A DNA stretch of 64,000 bases from Kofleriaceae bacterium (GTDB taxonomy: Bacteria; Myxococcota_A; Polyangia; Haliangiales; Haliangiaceae), in assembly GCA_024762925.1 (NCBI GenBank), contig JANTGM010000018.1, positions 17,495 through 81,494 of the forward strand, read 5' to 3'. The notes beneath the pieces were generated by a model. The model made no database searches. It was not told the DNA's origin and saw nothing but the letters and a program-made list of their open reading frames with translations. Made by a program: the position numbers and the translations under genes. Shown piece after piece: positions 1-8,426 of this stretch. Every line of letters begins with the position of its first letter. Position 1 is the first letter of the stretch.

Positions 1-627
1 GGTGAGAACAGTGCTGGGTTCACTCGCGATGCCATCGACAAAGAGCCTGGCCGACGAGGGCGACCAGTCCTGCACCAGATGAGCGACTCCCGCCGTTGTA
101 TTTGCTTGCACGGCTTCGTCGTAGAGCTTCACGACGGCTGGCCGGTATTGACTAGCCGCGAGCCTCGTTATCTTTGGCGCGAGGCGATGACTCAGCCGGA
201 AGTTGTCACGAGCCTTGTCTTTCTCTCCTTGGGCGAAGCGAACGAGCCCACCAAGCAAGTAGCGCTTGCTGAGAAGTCGTTGACCCTTGGCAGAAGAACT
301 CTTGTTTCGCCAGCTTGCGTCAAACGATTCGAGGTGGCCGATCGAAGCCTTGAGTTCGAAGCGCTCGTAGGATTTCTCAGCAGCTTCTAGCTGCCCTTCT
401 TCAAAACTCCACGTCTCGGCAGCGGGCAGAGGAGCAACCATAGCGTCTCGGAGTGCTGCGTCATTGCTCTGTGAATACCCTGCAAGAAGAACGTCCTTGT
501 GAATGAGCTTGTGCAACGCCGAAGAGTCGGTTGAGGTGCCGCTCACATCGACAATCAAGGCGGTCTCGGCCCCAGCCTTTGCGCTGCTCATGGCAGAAAG
601 CAAGAGGACGACTACAAGAACACGCAT
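1..627 (-). CDS. Secreted protein of unknown function, C-terminus outside window
   Basis: The reading frame is open from an ATG at 627 down to base 1, giving 209 codons without a stop, so the gene continues beyond the window. The N-terminus MRVLVVVLLLSAMSSAKAGA is a typical Sec signal peptide. Residues about 70-175 are rich in Ala, Lys and Glu and resemble a short TPR-like helical segment with alternating helix stretches. The last visible residues (ARLFVDGIAS) look like the start of a beta-rich PEGA-type domain, which commonly follows TPR segments in myxobacterial envelope proteins; this is inference. The gene is divergent from the kinase at 694, with 66 bp between starts that carry an inverted repeat, so the two may share regulation. 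No catalytic motif is visible. Confidence 0.75.
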   Translation of the reverse strand, partial: MRVLVVVLLLSAMSSAKAGAETALIVDVSGTSTDSSALHKLIHKDVLLAGYSQSNDAALRDAMVAPLPAAETWSFEEGQLEAAEKSYERFELKASIGHLESFDASWRNKSSSAKGQRLLSKRYLLGGLVRFAQGEKDKARDNFRLSHRLAPKITRLAASQYRPAVVKLYDEAVQANTTAGVAHLVQDWSPSSARLFVDGIASEPSTVLT

Positions 628-656
628 GTCGGCAGTATAGTGTAGAAACGGACCAA

Positions 657-679
657 GTGTCGGTGTTCACGCCCGACAC
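657..679. promoter_or_regulatory. Inverted repeat between divergent starts
   Basis: A perfect 7-bp inverted repeat (GTGTCGG at 657-663, CCGACAC at 673-679) with a 9-nt spacer lies in the 66-bp gap between the divergent ATG codons at 627 and 694. It is a candidate operator for either gene, or a hairpin in the 5' leader of the kinase mRNA. No matching regulator is known from the window. Confidence 0.35.
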
Positions 680-693
680 CCGTCACAGTTGTC

Positions 694-2700
694 ATGCCTA
701 AGAGCGCCACGCATCGCTACGAACTCGTTGAGAGAATCGCGGTAGGTGGCATGGCCGAAGTGTTTCGGGCCAAGACGTATGGGCTGCACGGTTTCGAAAA
801 GGAACTGGCAGTCAAGCGAATCCTGCCCGAGCTCGCCTCCAACCGCGAGTTCGTCGATCGATTTATTCGCGAAGCAAAGATCGCGGTCACGCTCAATCAC
901 GCCAACATCGTCCAGGTCACAGACTTCAGTCGCTTCGCAGATTCGTTTTACATAGCCATGGAGTTTGTCGACGGCATCGACTTGTCAACGCTTCTTAAGA
1001 CGATGCGTGCACGTGAGACCCCCATTCCTCTTGCCGCCGCATTGCACATCGCCATCGAAGTTCTCAAAGGTTTGGACTTTGCTCATGGGCGAGGCGTTGT
1101 GCACAGAGATATTTCTCCCGCCAATATTCTTCTCTCCAAATCGGGCGAGGTGAAGATCGCCGATTTTGGAATTGCGCAGGCGGACAATCGTGGTTCCGGC
1201 CACACACAACCGTTTGGCATCATGGGCAAGTGGCGCTACATGTCCCCCGAGCAGAGCCTCGGAGAGTCGCTCGACGCAAGCTCCGATCTCTTCTCCTTCG
1301 CTTCAGTAATGTTCGAGCTCTTTGCAGGCCAGCGTGTCTTTGACCAGGAGACGCCAGCGGAAATCGCTGACGCGATTCGCTTTGCCCCCATCCCAACAAT
1401 GCGACAAGTACGCCCAGATCTATCTCCAGAGCTGGATAAAATCGTAGGAAATGTTCTCAACCGAGACTCTGCGGAACGGGGAAATGCGGCATCCATTGGT
1501 CGCGCGTTAATCGAGTTCTCGTACGCAGAGTCACTGCCTGTGACCGCAACCGACCTCGCCACGCTTATTGCAGAACATGAGCCTGGGTTTGAACGCGATA
1601 CGTCGACGACCTCTGACGAACTAATCGACAACATCATCAACTCTGAACTTGAGCAACGCCGGCCTGGCATGAACACGCGGCTCACTCGAATCACTCCGGT
1701 TGACATGAACACGGACGAGACGGATACCGACGGCAATTTTGATGCATCATCAACGTCACTCACCTTTGTCGACGGAGGGCTTGGCAAGGATGGCCTAACG
1801 CAGTGGCTGCTCGGCAGTGCTCAGGGCGGTCCGGTTCAGGTTCCCGAGCAATTCACCGCGGCTCTGCCAACGGTTCCATCGAGTAGTGTGGACGAGCGAC
1901 GGACGGAGCCGATGACTGCGATCGGCGAATCCCATCCCCCGCCCGCGCTGGTTCTCGAGCCGTGGACTGCAGCACCTTCTACTGCACCTTCTACAGCACC
2001 TTCTACTGCACCTTCTACTGCACCTTCTACTGCACCTTCTACTGCACCTTCTACAGCACCTTCTACTGCACCTTCTACTGCACCCATGCCGTATCGCGTG
2101 GAAGCTGCGACGACTCGCTCTCGCCTGCCACTGCTCTTTGCGGCAATTGTTGGCGTCACCATTGCCCTCGTCGGCATGCTGCTGCTCATGGGCGGCGATT
2201 CTGATGACCGCAACGTGGCGACTGTAGGCAATGTGAAACCTTCAAATGCCACCGAATCCTCTAAGAGAATGTCGGACGCAGCCACCGAATCGCCTAAGCC
2301 CCCCCCCGACTCTCCCAACGCCGATGCGATGCGCTCTGACACCAACGCCTCAAGCACTATGGATGCCGCCATCCCGCCCAACCCCGCTCCCCTCATTGAA
2401 GTTGATGCTGCTACTCCCACAAAGCGTGCCGACACTCCAAAGCGCAAGCGCGACACGGGAAAGTTCGCACCAGATAAAGAGCGTGAAAAGCAGAGAGGGG
2501 AAATCTCCCTCTTTGTGAAGCCTTGGGCCAACGTTTACTTGAGGGGCAAGAAGATCGGTGAAGCCCCGATTCGCAGCCTTCGACTGCCACACGGAACGCA
2601 TCGCTTGCGACTTGCGAACCCCGTAACAGGAGCCGAGAAAACCGTCACTGTCAAAGTGCCATCATCAAAACCCTATCGATTCTCACTGGCGCCTCAGTAG
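694..2700 (+). CDS. Membrane-anchored Ser/Thr protein kinase with PEGA domain
   Basis: A Hanks-type kinase domain occupies about residues 9-270. The Gly-rich loop is IAVGGMAEVF, the ATP-binding lysine lies in ELAVKRIL, the catalytic loop is VVHRDISPANIL, the metal-binding motif is DFGIAQ, and a SPEQ sequence stands at the APE position. A long linker follows, containing nine tandem APST tetrapeptides (from about residue 426). A single transmembrane helix lies at about 479-502 (LPLLFAAIVGVTIALVGMLL), then an Asp/Ala-rich periplasmic stretch, and a C-terminal PEGA domain from about residue 600 (SLFVKPWANVYLRGKKIG). The kinase therefore faces the cytoplasm and the PEGA domain the periplasm. HRDIS and HRDVS variants of the HRD loop are usual in myxobacterial kinases. 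No cognate phosphatase or substrate is adjacent. The next gene converges with an 11-bp gap. Confidence 0.93.
   Translation: MPKSATHRYELVERIAVGGMAEVFRAKTYGLHGFEKELAVKRILPELASNREFVDRFIREAKIAVTLNHANIVQVTDFSRFADSFYIAMEFVDGIDLSTLLKTMRARETPIPLAAALHIAIEVLKGLDFAHGRGVVHRDISPANILLSKSGEVKIADFGIAQADNRGSGHTQPFGIMGKWRYMSPEQSLGESLDASSDLFSFASVMFELFAGQRVFDQETPAEIADAIRFAPIPTMRQVRPDLSPELDKIVGNVLNRDSAERGNAASIGRALIEFSYAESLPVTATDLATLIAEHEPGFERDTSTTSDELIDNIINSELEQRRPGMNTRLTRITPVDMNTDETDTDGNFDASSTSLTFVDGGLGKDGLTQWLLGSAQGGPVQVPEQFTAALPTVPSSSVDERRTEPMTAIGESHPPPALVLEPWTAAPSTAPSTAPSTAPSTAPSTAPSTAPSTAPSTAPSTAPMPYRVEAATTRSRLPLLFAAIVGVTIALVGMLLLMGGDSDDRNVATVGNVKPSNATESSKRMSDAATESPKPPPDSPNADAMRSDTNASSTMDAAIPPNPAPLIEVDAATPTKRADTPKRKRDTGKFAPDKEREKQRGEISLFVKPWANVYLRGKKIGEAPIRSLRLPHGTHRLRLANPVTGAEKTVTVKVPSSKPYRFSLAPQ
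1969..2085 (+). repeat. In-frame 12-bp minisatellite encoding APST repeats
   Basis: Nine consecutive 12-bp units of the form ACTGCACCTTCT, plus a partial tenth, lie in the kinase linker. ACA replaces ACT in two units that are 60 bp apart, which suggests that a five-unit block was duplicated. Because the unit is 12 bp, copy-number change would lengthen or shorten the linker without breaking the frame. Confidence 0.95.
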
Positions 2701-2710
2701 CTTGGAACGT

Positions 2711-3985
2711 CTACGAAGGTTCCCCAATCGGCTCGTACTCGCAGCCCATCGCAACAACCTCCTCTTCTGTGGGAAAGCCTATGGTCTCATACCGCGGTGG
2801 GTAGTAGTCCAATTGCTTGAGTCGATGCGGAATCACCTCAAGTGCCTTCGCAAAGGGCACCGTACACACCCGGTGCTCATCCGTATCTAGAAGCGCAATC
2901 GACTCACTCTCTGGTAGATAGGTTTCCACGTTGCGTGTCCACGTTGCTACGACCATGCTGATTTCGCTTTGGTCCTCACTTCCGTAGAGCGTGAAGCTCG
3001 CCACAAACTTGTCGACGCCGCGTACCTCCAAGACTTGTTCGAGCAACTTTTTCTGCGCCGCGTACTCCTCGGCACGTTCCATGATTCGCGCGACCCGATA
3101 TGACTTGAGCTCCGGAAAGTCGTCCTCAGGGTGATAGGTCTGCCAACCTTCTTCCGAGAGAATGACCGGCACTAGTGAAACGGCGCGATCTTTTTCCTGC
3201 ATGGGCTCTGCCAACGCCATTGCCATCTCCAGGCCTTCTTTGTGCTCTGAACCAATGACAATCATGTGAGATCGCGTTGGGCAAAGCACAACATGCGAAC
3301 CGCGAACTTCGAGCGCGGTGATGATGTCGGGAATTAGAAGTCGCGACGGCTCGTAGCAATCATTCCATGATGAGATGTAGATGCAATCGCCGGTTTCCTC
3401 AAACTCCACAGCCGCCCAAGCCCCGTCACTGCGCTCACGGAGATTTCCCTTGGCAACCTCAAGTGCGCTCCCATACGAGACACCCCATTCTTCGCACTGG
3501 GAGTCGGCAACCTGAGCGATGTGATCTTCGGCATCGATTGCAAGAGAAAGAGCAAAGTGCCCATCAGCAAAATTCCGCGTGTCGGTGACGTCGCTAATGT
3601 CTTCGTCGGGGTTCTGCAGCTCCAGTTGCAGTTTAAGGTGCTCAAGGTAGAAACGAGGACGCAGAGCGGGGAGCAGCTTGTCAAAGACCTCCGCAAAGTC
3701 ATCGTGCGCATCTGGCACCATCATGGCGAGTCGCACATACCGCTCGAGTACATGGTGACGATCGCGTTTCTTTGCGGAGGTGTATTCTTCGTAGACGTTG
3801 TGGAGAAAGCTCTGTCCACCTTTTGCGAACTGCACAGAGAACGATTCTGGCTTGTACGTCGTTTCATTAGAAGGATCGCGTTGCTCGGCCTCCTGTAGGA
3901 AGAGCTTTGCAAAGTCGTCTTGGCTGATCTTTCGGTTGAAGAGTCCCACGAAGACGTGGGTAACAAACGCAATCACAATTGGCAA
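2711..3985 (-). CDS. DUF1444-like (YtpQ/UPF0354-type) protein
   Basis: The product is 424 residues and cytoplasmic, with no signal peptide after the first hydrophobic residues. The N-terminal third (SQDDFAKLFLQEA, then NVYEEYTSAKKRDR, then a YVRLAMMVPDA block) follows the pattern of DUF1444 proteins. The middle shows VVLCPTRSHMIVIGSEHKEG, like the PNRD..LLVTGS signature of that family. The assignment is by eye and the biochemical role of the family is unknown. The likely start is TTG at 3985; a GTG at 3976 is an alternative, and neither has a strong ribosome-binding site. The stop is 11 bp from the kinase stop (convergent). The 5' end is about 330 bp from the next forward gene. Confidence 0.72.
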   Translation of the reverse strand: MPIVIAFVTHVFVGLFNRKISQDDFAKLFLQEAEQRDPSNETTYKPESFSVQFAKGGQSFLHNVYEEYTSAKKRDRHHVLERYVRLAMMVPDAHDDFAEVFDKLLPALRPRFYLEHLKLQLELQNPDEDISDVTDTRNFADGHFALSLAIDAEDHIAQVADSQCEEWGVSYGSALEVAKGNLRERSDGAWAAVEFEETGDCIYISSWNDCYEPSRLLIPDIITALEVRGSHVVLCPTRSHMIVIGSEHKEGLEMAMALAEPMQEKDRAVSLVPVILSEEGWQTYHPEDDFPELKSYRVARIMERAEEYAAQKKLLEQVLEVRGVDKFVASFTLYGSEDQSEISMVVATWTRNVETYLPESESIALLDTDEHRVCTVPFAKALEVIPHRLKQLDYYPPRYETIGFPTEEEVVAMGCEYEPIGEPS

Positions 3986-4094
3986 AGAAATTCCGAACGC
4001 CTCAGAAGAACTCTAATGAGCCGGCAGCCACCAAAGAAACACTTCCAGGACCTCTGGGCGTGGTACGACCCGTTGGCGCGAGCAATTCTTCGCT

Positions 4095-4349
4095 CTATTC
4101 GTCGCGCAAAGCCATTTCGGTCAGTTCCACGCAGAGATTGTCAATCGCAGCGCGGTCTGGCCCTTGCGGAATGCTGTAGCGCTTCTCGCGATAGAGGTTG
4201 CCGAGACTGCGGTCCTCTTCCTCCGCCCATTCAACGAGCCGCTCGTAGGTCCATCCACCAGCTCGCACCTCCAGAATCTCATCCCGGTCGTCGCGCCAGA
4301 TCTTGCGACAAGGCAGTACTGGAACGACTGCTAGCGGCATGGCGCTCAA
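4095..4349 (-). pseudogene. C-terminal relic of a DNA polymerase beta-like nucleotidyltransferase
   Basis: This 84-codon antisense segment reads like a genuine protein C-terminus: EILEVRAGGWTYERLVEWAE, then IPQGPDRAAIDNLCVEL. The pattern of a conserved 'R.GE.SYEEV' stretch followed by 'LPE.PDR.A.D.LL..L' matches my memory of the C-terminal part of PF10127-type predicted nucleotidyltransferases. The catalytic N-terminal domain is absent. Upstream sequence is open for only a few codons to a TGA and then becomes the TIGR02996-type gene on the other strand. A start (TTG 4349 or ATG 4340) exists but expression is doubtful. It is best explained as the tail of a gene cut by a rearrangement near 4320-4350. 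Confidence 0.5.
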
Positions 4350-5872
4350 GTAAAGCTGAAGAACTCGCGCCCATCATCGAAAAGTTCTCAATCGCAAAAG
4401 AATCAGAGTCAGCGAACGAGATGCGCCGAACGCCTCCGAAGCACAAGGAGTGGGTGGCGCTTGCAAGGTCCATCGACGAACTCAATCGCGGGGCTCTCTT
4501 GGCAAGCCTCGCTCAGGATTCTTCTGGTCGAGTTAAGGAGCGCATCCAAGCAATCGCCAAGTGGCCCAAAGACCCACGAACGGTTGACGCCTTGCACAGG
4601 ATCGTTCGAGACCTTCCTTGGGTGAGCAGCGGGAGCCGTCCAACGTGGACACAACTCTTCAAGCTTCTCAAGGAACTCGGAGATCCTCGCAGCGCAAAAC
4701 TCGCGCGCGCCTTTGATCCTTCAAGCATCAAGTCGTCGTGGACGGGCCCCGCAGAATACATGGCTGGGCGACTAGCGAGCGTTGCAGATGCGATTGAAGC
4801 CCAAGACCAACCCGAGCTACTCAGCGATGAGGATCAAGCATTTGCCAAGGAACTGCTGTCCAGCCTCCCAGCCGCTCCAAGCGGTGCATCGCACGAGGCC
4901 CTGCTCCAGATGGTTCTCGATAACCCGGCAGACGAAGAGACTCGACTGGTTGTTGCTGACGGACTACAGGAACTGGGAGACCCACGTGGAACTCTCATCA
5001 TGTTGCAGCACCTAAAACTGGAAACAGGCCTCACCAAGGAGCAGAAGAAGCAAGAGAAGCAACTTCTCAAAGACAATATCGATGAACTCATTGGACCGAT
5101 CAAAGCCATCTCTCTCGTGCGAGGGCGTGAGTTCGAGCGGGGCTTCTTGTCAGCGTGTGAGATCAAGCCGCAAGCCCACGAGCACCATCTCGAGAAGGCA
5201 ATGGGACATCCACTGTTGGCGACCATCACCAAGCTGCGCGCTCCAGTTTCGTTTGCGCTTCAAGAGCAGCTGCGAAGTCTGCGCCACTTGGCCATCTTGC
5301 CAAACCGGCAAGAGTCGCTTGAGCCGCTTTTTCGATCAAAGCGAACGTTGCTACTTGAGGTCTTGGAGTGCTGGATTTGGAATGAGGATGTCGAGCTGCT
5401 TCAATCCGTTCAATCGTTGCCCAAACTCAATAAGCTCATCCTTCATGGTCCCGATGAAGCGGCTCGGCGAGCTCTGCGAAGCGACTTGGCGAAGAAGGTC
5501 GACTGGATCGCGCTCAGTGAGCCTGAGCTTGGAGCCTTGGTTGCAGCGCTTCCATCCATCACGACTGCCAAACCGAAACGCATCTCAGCCTTCTACGAGG
5601 AGGAGGCACCAGGAGAGTGGAGTTGTGAGATCATTTTGGAGCGCAAGGGTGCCAATGAATACACACGGCATCTAGAATTGTCCCCTGTTGGAGGTGGCTG
5701 GCAAGGGTCGATGTCGCGCATGTTGAAAGTCATTGATGATGCCTTCACCAAGACCAAGCCACTTCAGATTTCGAATACAGAGGTGCGTTTTCTCAAGAAG
5801 GTTCGGGACGAGGGCACGCGAGCGTCAATTCGGGAAGTGATTCCAAGCTCCATCGAGTTTTCGATGGACTGA
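4319..5872 (+). CDS. TIGR02996-domain protein (repeat-companion type)
   Basis: The recognisable feature is MVLDNPADEETRLVVADGLQ followed by ELGDPRGTLIMLQ, which matches the TIGR02996 repeat-companion domain (DNP.DD..RLVYADWLEE.GDPRGE). N-terminal to it is a helical region (LERLLAAWRSSKAEELAPII), and C-terminal an LRR- or repeat-like region ending in a beta-rich domain. The function of such proteins is unknown. The start is uncertain. The frame is open back to ATG 4016, but 4016-4318 has non-protein-like composition and overlaps the antisense relic. CTG at 4319 has AAGG 5 nt upstream and begins the protein-like sequence; ATG 4421 would lose that helix. The original N-terminus may have been replaced by the rearrangement that left the relic. 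Confidence 0.7.
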   Translation: MERLLAAWRSSKAEELAPIIEKFSIAKESESANEMRRTPPKHKEWVALARSIDELNRGALLASLAQDSSGRVKERIQAIAKWPKDPRTVDALHRIVRDLPWVSSGSRPTWTQLFKLLKELGDPRSAKLARAFDPSSIKSSWTGPAEYMAGRLASVADAIEAQDQPELLSDEDQAFAKELLSSLPAAPSGASHEALLQMVLDNPADEETRLVVADGLQELGDPRGTLIMLQHLKLETGLTKEQKKQEKQLLKDNIDELIGPIKAISLVRGREFERGFLSACEIKPQAHEHHLEKAMGHPLLATITKLRAPVSFALQEQLRSLRHLAILPNRQESLEPLFRSKRTLLLEVLECWIWNEDVELLQSVQSLPKLNKLILHGPDEAARRALRSDLAKKVDWIALSEPELGALVAALPSITTAKPKRISAFYEEEAPGEWSCEIILERKGANEYTRHLELSPVGGGWQGSMSRMLKVIDDAFTKTKPLQISNTEVRFLKKVRDEGTRASIREVIPSSIEFSMD

Positions 5873-5913
5873 ACGCTAGGTGCAATGTGGCTTCAGAACA
5901 ACGCCATCCAAAG

Positions 5914-6297
5914 CTAGCCCGACCGCTCAAAACGAAAGTCGCAGCACGCACCACCTGTTGCGAGACTTGACTTGCGCTTGAGTTTCACGGGCACTTCGGG
6001 CTGCGCAAAGTAGACCTTGTCCACCTTACAGAAAATCGGCCCGAGTTCAGCGGCATCAACTCGCGACAAGAGCTCGACGAAGCGGCAAGCCGTTACTGTG
6101 AACTCAACATAGTCTTCACCAATCACCGATTCGCCCTCAGCATTGAAGAAGCTCTGAACCATCGGAGGAATTGCAGCAATGAGTCTCTCGGGGGGGCGGG
6201 AAGTACTGAGCATCTTGCTCAAAAACACTTTGCCTGCCTCGAGCGAGATGGTTCTCACGATCTCCCAAGCGCGCTCTTGACCGAGCTTGGCGCGCAA
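5914..6297 (-). CDS. L-2-amino-thiazoline-4-carboxylate hydrolase-like protein, 5' end unclear
   Basis: The C-terminal half (CRFVELLSRVDAAELGPIFC, then KLKRKSSLATGGACCDFRFE) fits the ATC hydrolase family, in which a conserved Cys/Asp-rich end such as 'LR...L..GA..CDFR' is typical. Catalysis in this family is poorly understood. From TTG 6297 the product is 127 residues, shorter than the 180-220 usual for the family. Protein-like sequence continues upstream in the same frame (RRQLAPAVNLYFVLRAKLG) as far as a TAG at 6415-6417, without any ATG, GTG or TTG before 6297. The 5' part may be decayed, or a CTG start may be used. It lies downstream of the small gene at 6415, in the same frame. Confidence 0.55.
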   Translation of the reverse strand: MRAKLGQERAWEIVRTISLEAGKVFLSKMLSTSRPPERLIAAIPPMVQSFFNAEGESVIGEDYVEFTVTACRFVELLSRVDAAELGPIFCKVDKVYFAQPEVPVKLKRKSSLATGGACCDFRFERSG

Positions 6298-6414
6298 GAC
6301 GAAATAGAGATTGACTGCCGGTGCCAGCTGACGCCTTGAAAGACGATCGCGTTCATCTCTTGGTTCGCCTCGGGCAGCAAAGGGCTCTCCTCGCGCCAGT
6401 TTTGCGACAACCTG

Positions 6415-6747
6415 CTAAGCACCAAACTCGCCTGCATGCCCCCCATAGGCCTGTGTTGCGCGCCGATGCCGAAGTAGTAGGCCTCGGGCAAATGCCTCGT
6501 TTCCGCCCCATTGATCCATGTCGTACCAGAGTTCCTCACCAACAATGAGCCATTGGCCGTCCCCAGCAAAGCAGCGAAGTCGAACAGCCGCGGTAGGAGC
6601 ATCGGTGTCTGTCCAGCCAGCCAGAGAGGGAAAGGCGGGAAGGTTTGACTTTGTAGAGAGATGGGTAAGAACATCCTCACTTCGCACGTGACGTTTGTGT
6701 CGCTTCCAACCCATCTGTTTGGCGCCTCGCTTTTGCTGCTTGCGCAA
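6415..6747 (-). CDS. Hypothetical small basic protein
   Basis: 110 codons from TTG 6747, or 99 from ATG 6714. The N-terminus is strongly basic (MGWKRHKRHVRSEDVLTHL). The middle is acidic and aromatic (GQWLIVGEELWYDMDQWGG), and the end is Gly-rich. No signal peptide or known domain is recognised. It ends at TAG 6415-6417, and the open frame resumes directly after it into the ATC-hydrolase-like segment, so the two may once have been one gene, or this may be a small upstream cistron. Composition is protein-like compared with the other frames here, but no homologue is recalled. Confidence 0.4.
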   Translation of the reverse strand: MRKQQKRGAKQMGWKRHKRHVRSEDVLTHLSTKSNLPAFPSLAGWTDTDAPTAAVRLRCFAGDGQWLIVGEELWYDMDQWGGNEAFARGLLLRHRRATQAYGGHAGEFGA

Positions 6748-6844
6748 CGTTTTTGCGGTCTAACTACGCTCTTAGCGTTTGCAGAAAAATCCTCTAGGCG
6801 AGCAGTTGGCCAAGCAAACCTGCAGGTGTTGGCCAAGCAAATAG

Positions 6845-8092
6845 CTAGGGCAAGACAGCATCTTCTCGAAGAAGTGGTGCACCTTGATTGATCCAAGCCA
6901 GGATGCCCCGATAGTGATTGGAGTTAATCGTCCAAAACACGTTGGGATGATTTGGAACATCCTCATACACAGGATTCTGCAACAAGGGCGAGGCAACAGG
7001 GTCGGCTAGATCAATCCGCGGCGTTCCAGCAGGACTCACAGCATCCATTTGCAAAAGCTCGAGCGTGGCTTCAGCGCTGCCAACGAAGGGTAAGAAAAAG
7101 TCTGCAACGTGACAGGTTGCGCAACCATCACCTCCACGAGCTACGGTTTGCAAGATCGGATGAATGTCCTCGGTAAAACCGAGAGCGCTGTTCGGGTCCA
7201 AGACAATCGTTGGGTCACCTCGGCCATCGCCATTGACGTTGGATGTGACGAAGGAAACGCCACCTTCTGGCACGATCACAAAGATGGTCTGCGTGCCGGC
7301 GTCGTCCGGAAGCGTCACCGTGACGTTGTACTCGCCTGGATCGACGTTGAGAAATCCTGCTCGTGCACGCCGTAGATCGAGCTCTTTGGGAGCGCCCGGA
7401 ATGGTGTAGTTGTCTAGCGCGCTCACAGGAGTGGTTGCGCTTGGAGAGAGGTCACTGCCATCCGCTTCCACAAAGAACGGCGTACTGACCGAGACGCCTG
7501 GATTGGCAATGGTGGAGAGTGCTAGATCTGCTGCAGGTAGCCCAACAATCGGGAGGGAAGCGGCATCCCGAAGATCCACCATCACAATGCCCTTGTTCGC
7601 CTCTGCTGTGATGCCTACGGATGAGTATTGGCGGGCCACCCCCTCGGTGGAGGCAATATACTGATCACGCACAATCGCCGAAGCCAACATCTGCAGTGCG
7701 CCACTTCGGCTGGGAACGTACCCTGTAGCAGACGATGTTAGGTAGAAGAGGCTGTTGGCCAACACTTCCATGCTGTAGACGCCCTCTGCATCAATGACTG
7801 CTGGAATGGCTGGGTTCACGCCTTCGGTGACAACCTCAGCTCCAGTCACGGCTACCTCAGGAACGGCGAAGTAGTCGAGGACCTTGCCAGTCACCTCGTA
7901 GTTTTCAAGAGGCAATACTGTGCCCGCGCTATCCGCAAGCGGAGCAGCGTCGGTAGTATCGGCGTCGATTGGAACGTCCGTGGCATCGACACCACATGCG
8001 CCAATGGCCAAAGAAGGGAGAAGAGTCGCGAGAAGTTGGTTCGTGCGTTTCAAAGGAGTGTCTTCCGCTGAGATTAGGTTCGCTGGGTACAT
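6845..8092 (-). CDS. Lipoprotein with C-terminal CxxCH heme-type motif
   Basis: 415 residues from ATG 8092; TTG 8053 would give a shorter leader. The hydrophobic stretch LLATLLPSLAIGAC ends in a lipobox cysteine, followed by an Asp/Ala/Thr-rich linker (DADTTDAAPLAD). The middle holds carboxypeptidase-regulatory-like beta repeats (VTGKVLDYFAVPEVAVTGA and GEYNVTVTLPD). Near the C-terminus, FTEDIHPILQTVARGGDGC followed by ATCH forms a single c-type heme-binding motif CATCH, as in the planctomycete-type cytochrome c domains of proteins with 'I.PIL...C..CH'. It probably sits at the outer or inner membrane as an electron carrier or heme-bearing envelope protein. It is divergent from 8427. Confidence 0.85.
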   Translation of the reverse strand: MYPANLISAEDTPLKRTNQLLATLLPSLAIGACGVDATDVPIDADTTDAAPLADSAGTVLPLENYEVTGKVLDYFAVPEVAVTGAEVVTEGVNPAIPAVIDAEGVYSMEVLANSLFYLTSSATGYVPSRSGALQMLASAIVRDQYIASTEGVARQYSSVGITAEANKGIVMVDLRDAASLPIVGLPAADLALSTIANPGVSVSTPFFVEADGSDLSPSATTPVSALDNYTIPGAPKELDLRRARAGFLNVDPGEYNVTVTLPDDAGTQTIFVIVPEGGVSFVTSNVNGDGRGDPTIVLDPNSALGFTEDIHPILQTVARGGDGCATCHVADFFLPFVGSAEATLELLQMDAVSPAGTPRIDLADPVASPLLQNPVYEDVPNHPNVFWTINSNHYRGILAWINQGAPLLREDAVLP

Positions 8093-8426
8093 CGCAGTTG
8101 GCGCCCTTGGGCTACCTTAAGACAACGCTTTGGGCCCTGACCACGGTGTTTTTGATTGTCTGGTCAATGCAAGCTGCTGGCCGAAGGAAATCGGCATAGT
8201 CGGTTGTATCTGTCGCGTGGTGTGAGGCACATGGGGTGCTACCGCCTTGATACCCCATGGACACTGGTGGGGACTGACCCGTAGTGGGGCCAAGAGAGCC
8301 CGGCAAATCACAGATCGGCAGGGACGTAACAGACTGAAACCAAATAGGATGGTTTGGATCACATCGTGCAGTGAGAGGTGACCGTACCGACAAGGTCTCC
8401 AACCAGACCACAAAGGCTTCACCATC
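8093..8426. other. Intergenic region, nothing recognised
   Basis: 334 bp between the divergent lipoprotein genes. It contains GTGGGGACTGACCCGTAGTG-like short G-rich patches but no clear inverted repeat, RNA gene or element copy. It presumably carries the promoters of both genes, but no convincing -35/-10 pair was identified. Confidence 0.4.

Noticed and set aside
1836..2531. Antisense open frame of 231 residues with EGAV repeats across the kinase linker
   Set aside because: It is the reverse reading of the APST minisatellite and adjoining linker, with no motif; the plus-strand kinase is the coding strand.
6255..6896. 213-residue minus-strand frame overlapping the ATC-hydrolase and small ORF region
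   Set aside because: Its composition is poor and it has no recognisable motif, whereas the frame read at 5914-6297 shows ATC-hydrolase signatures.
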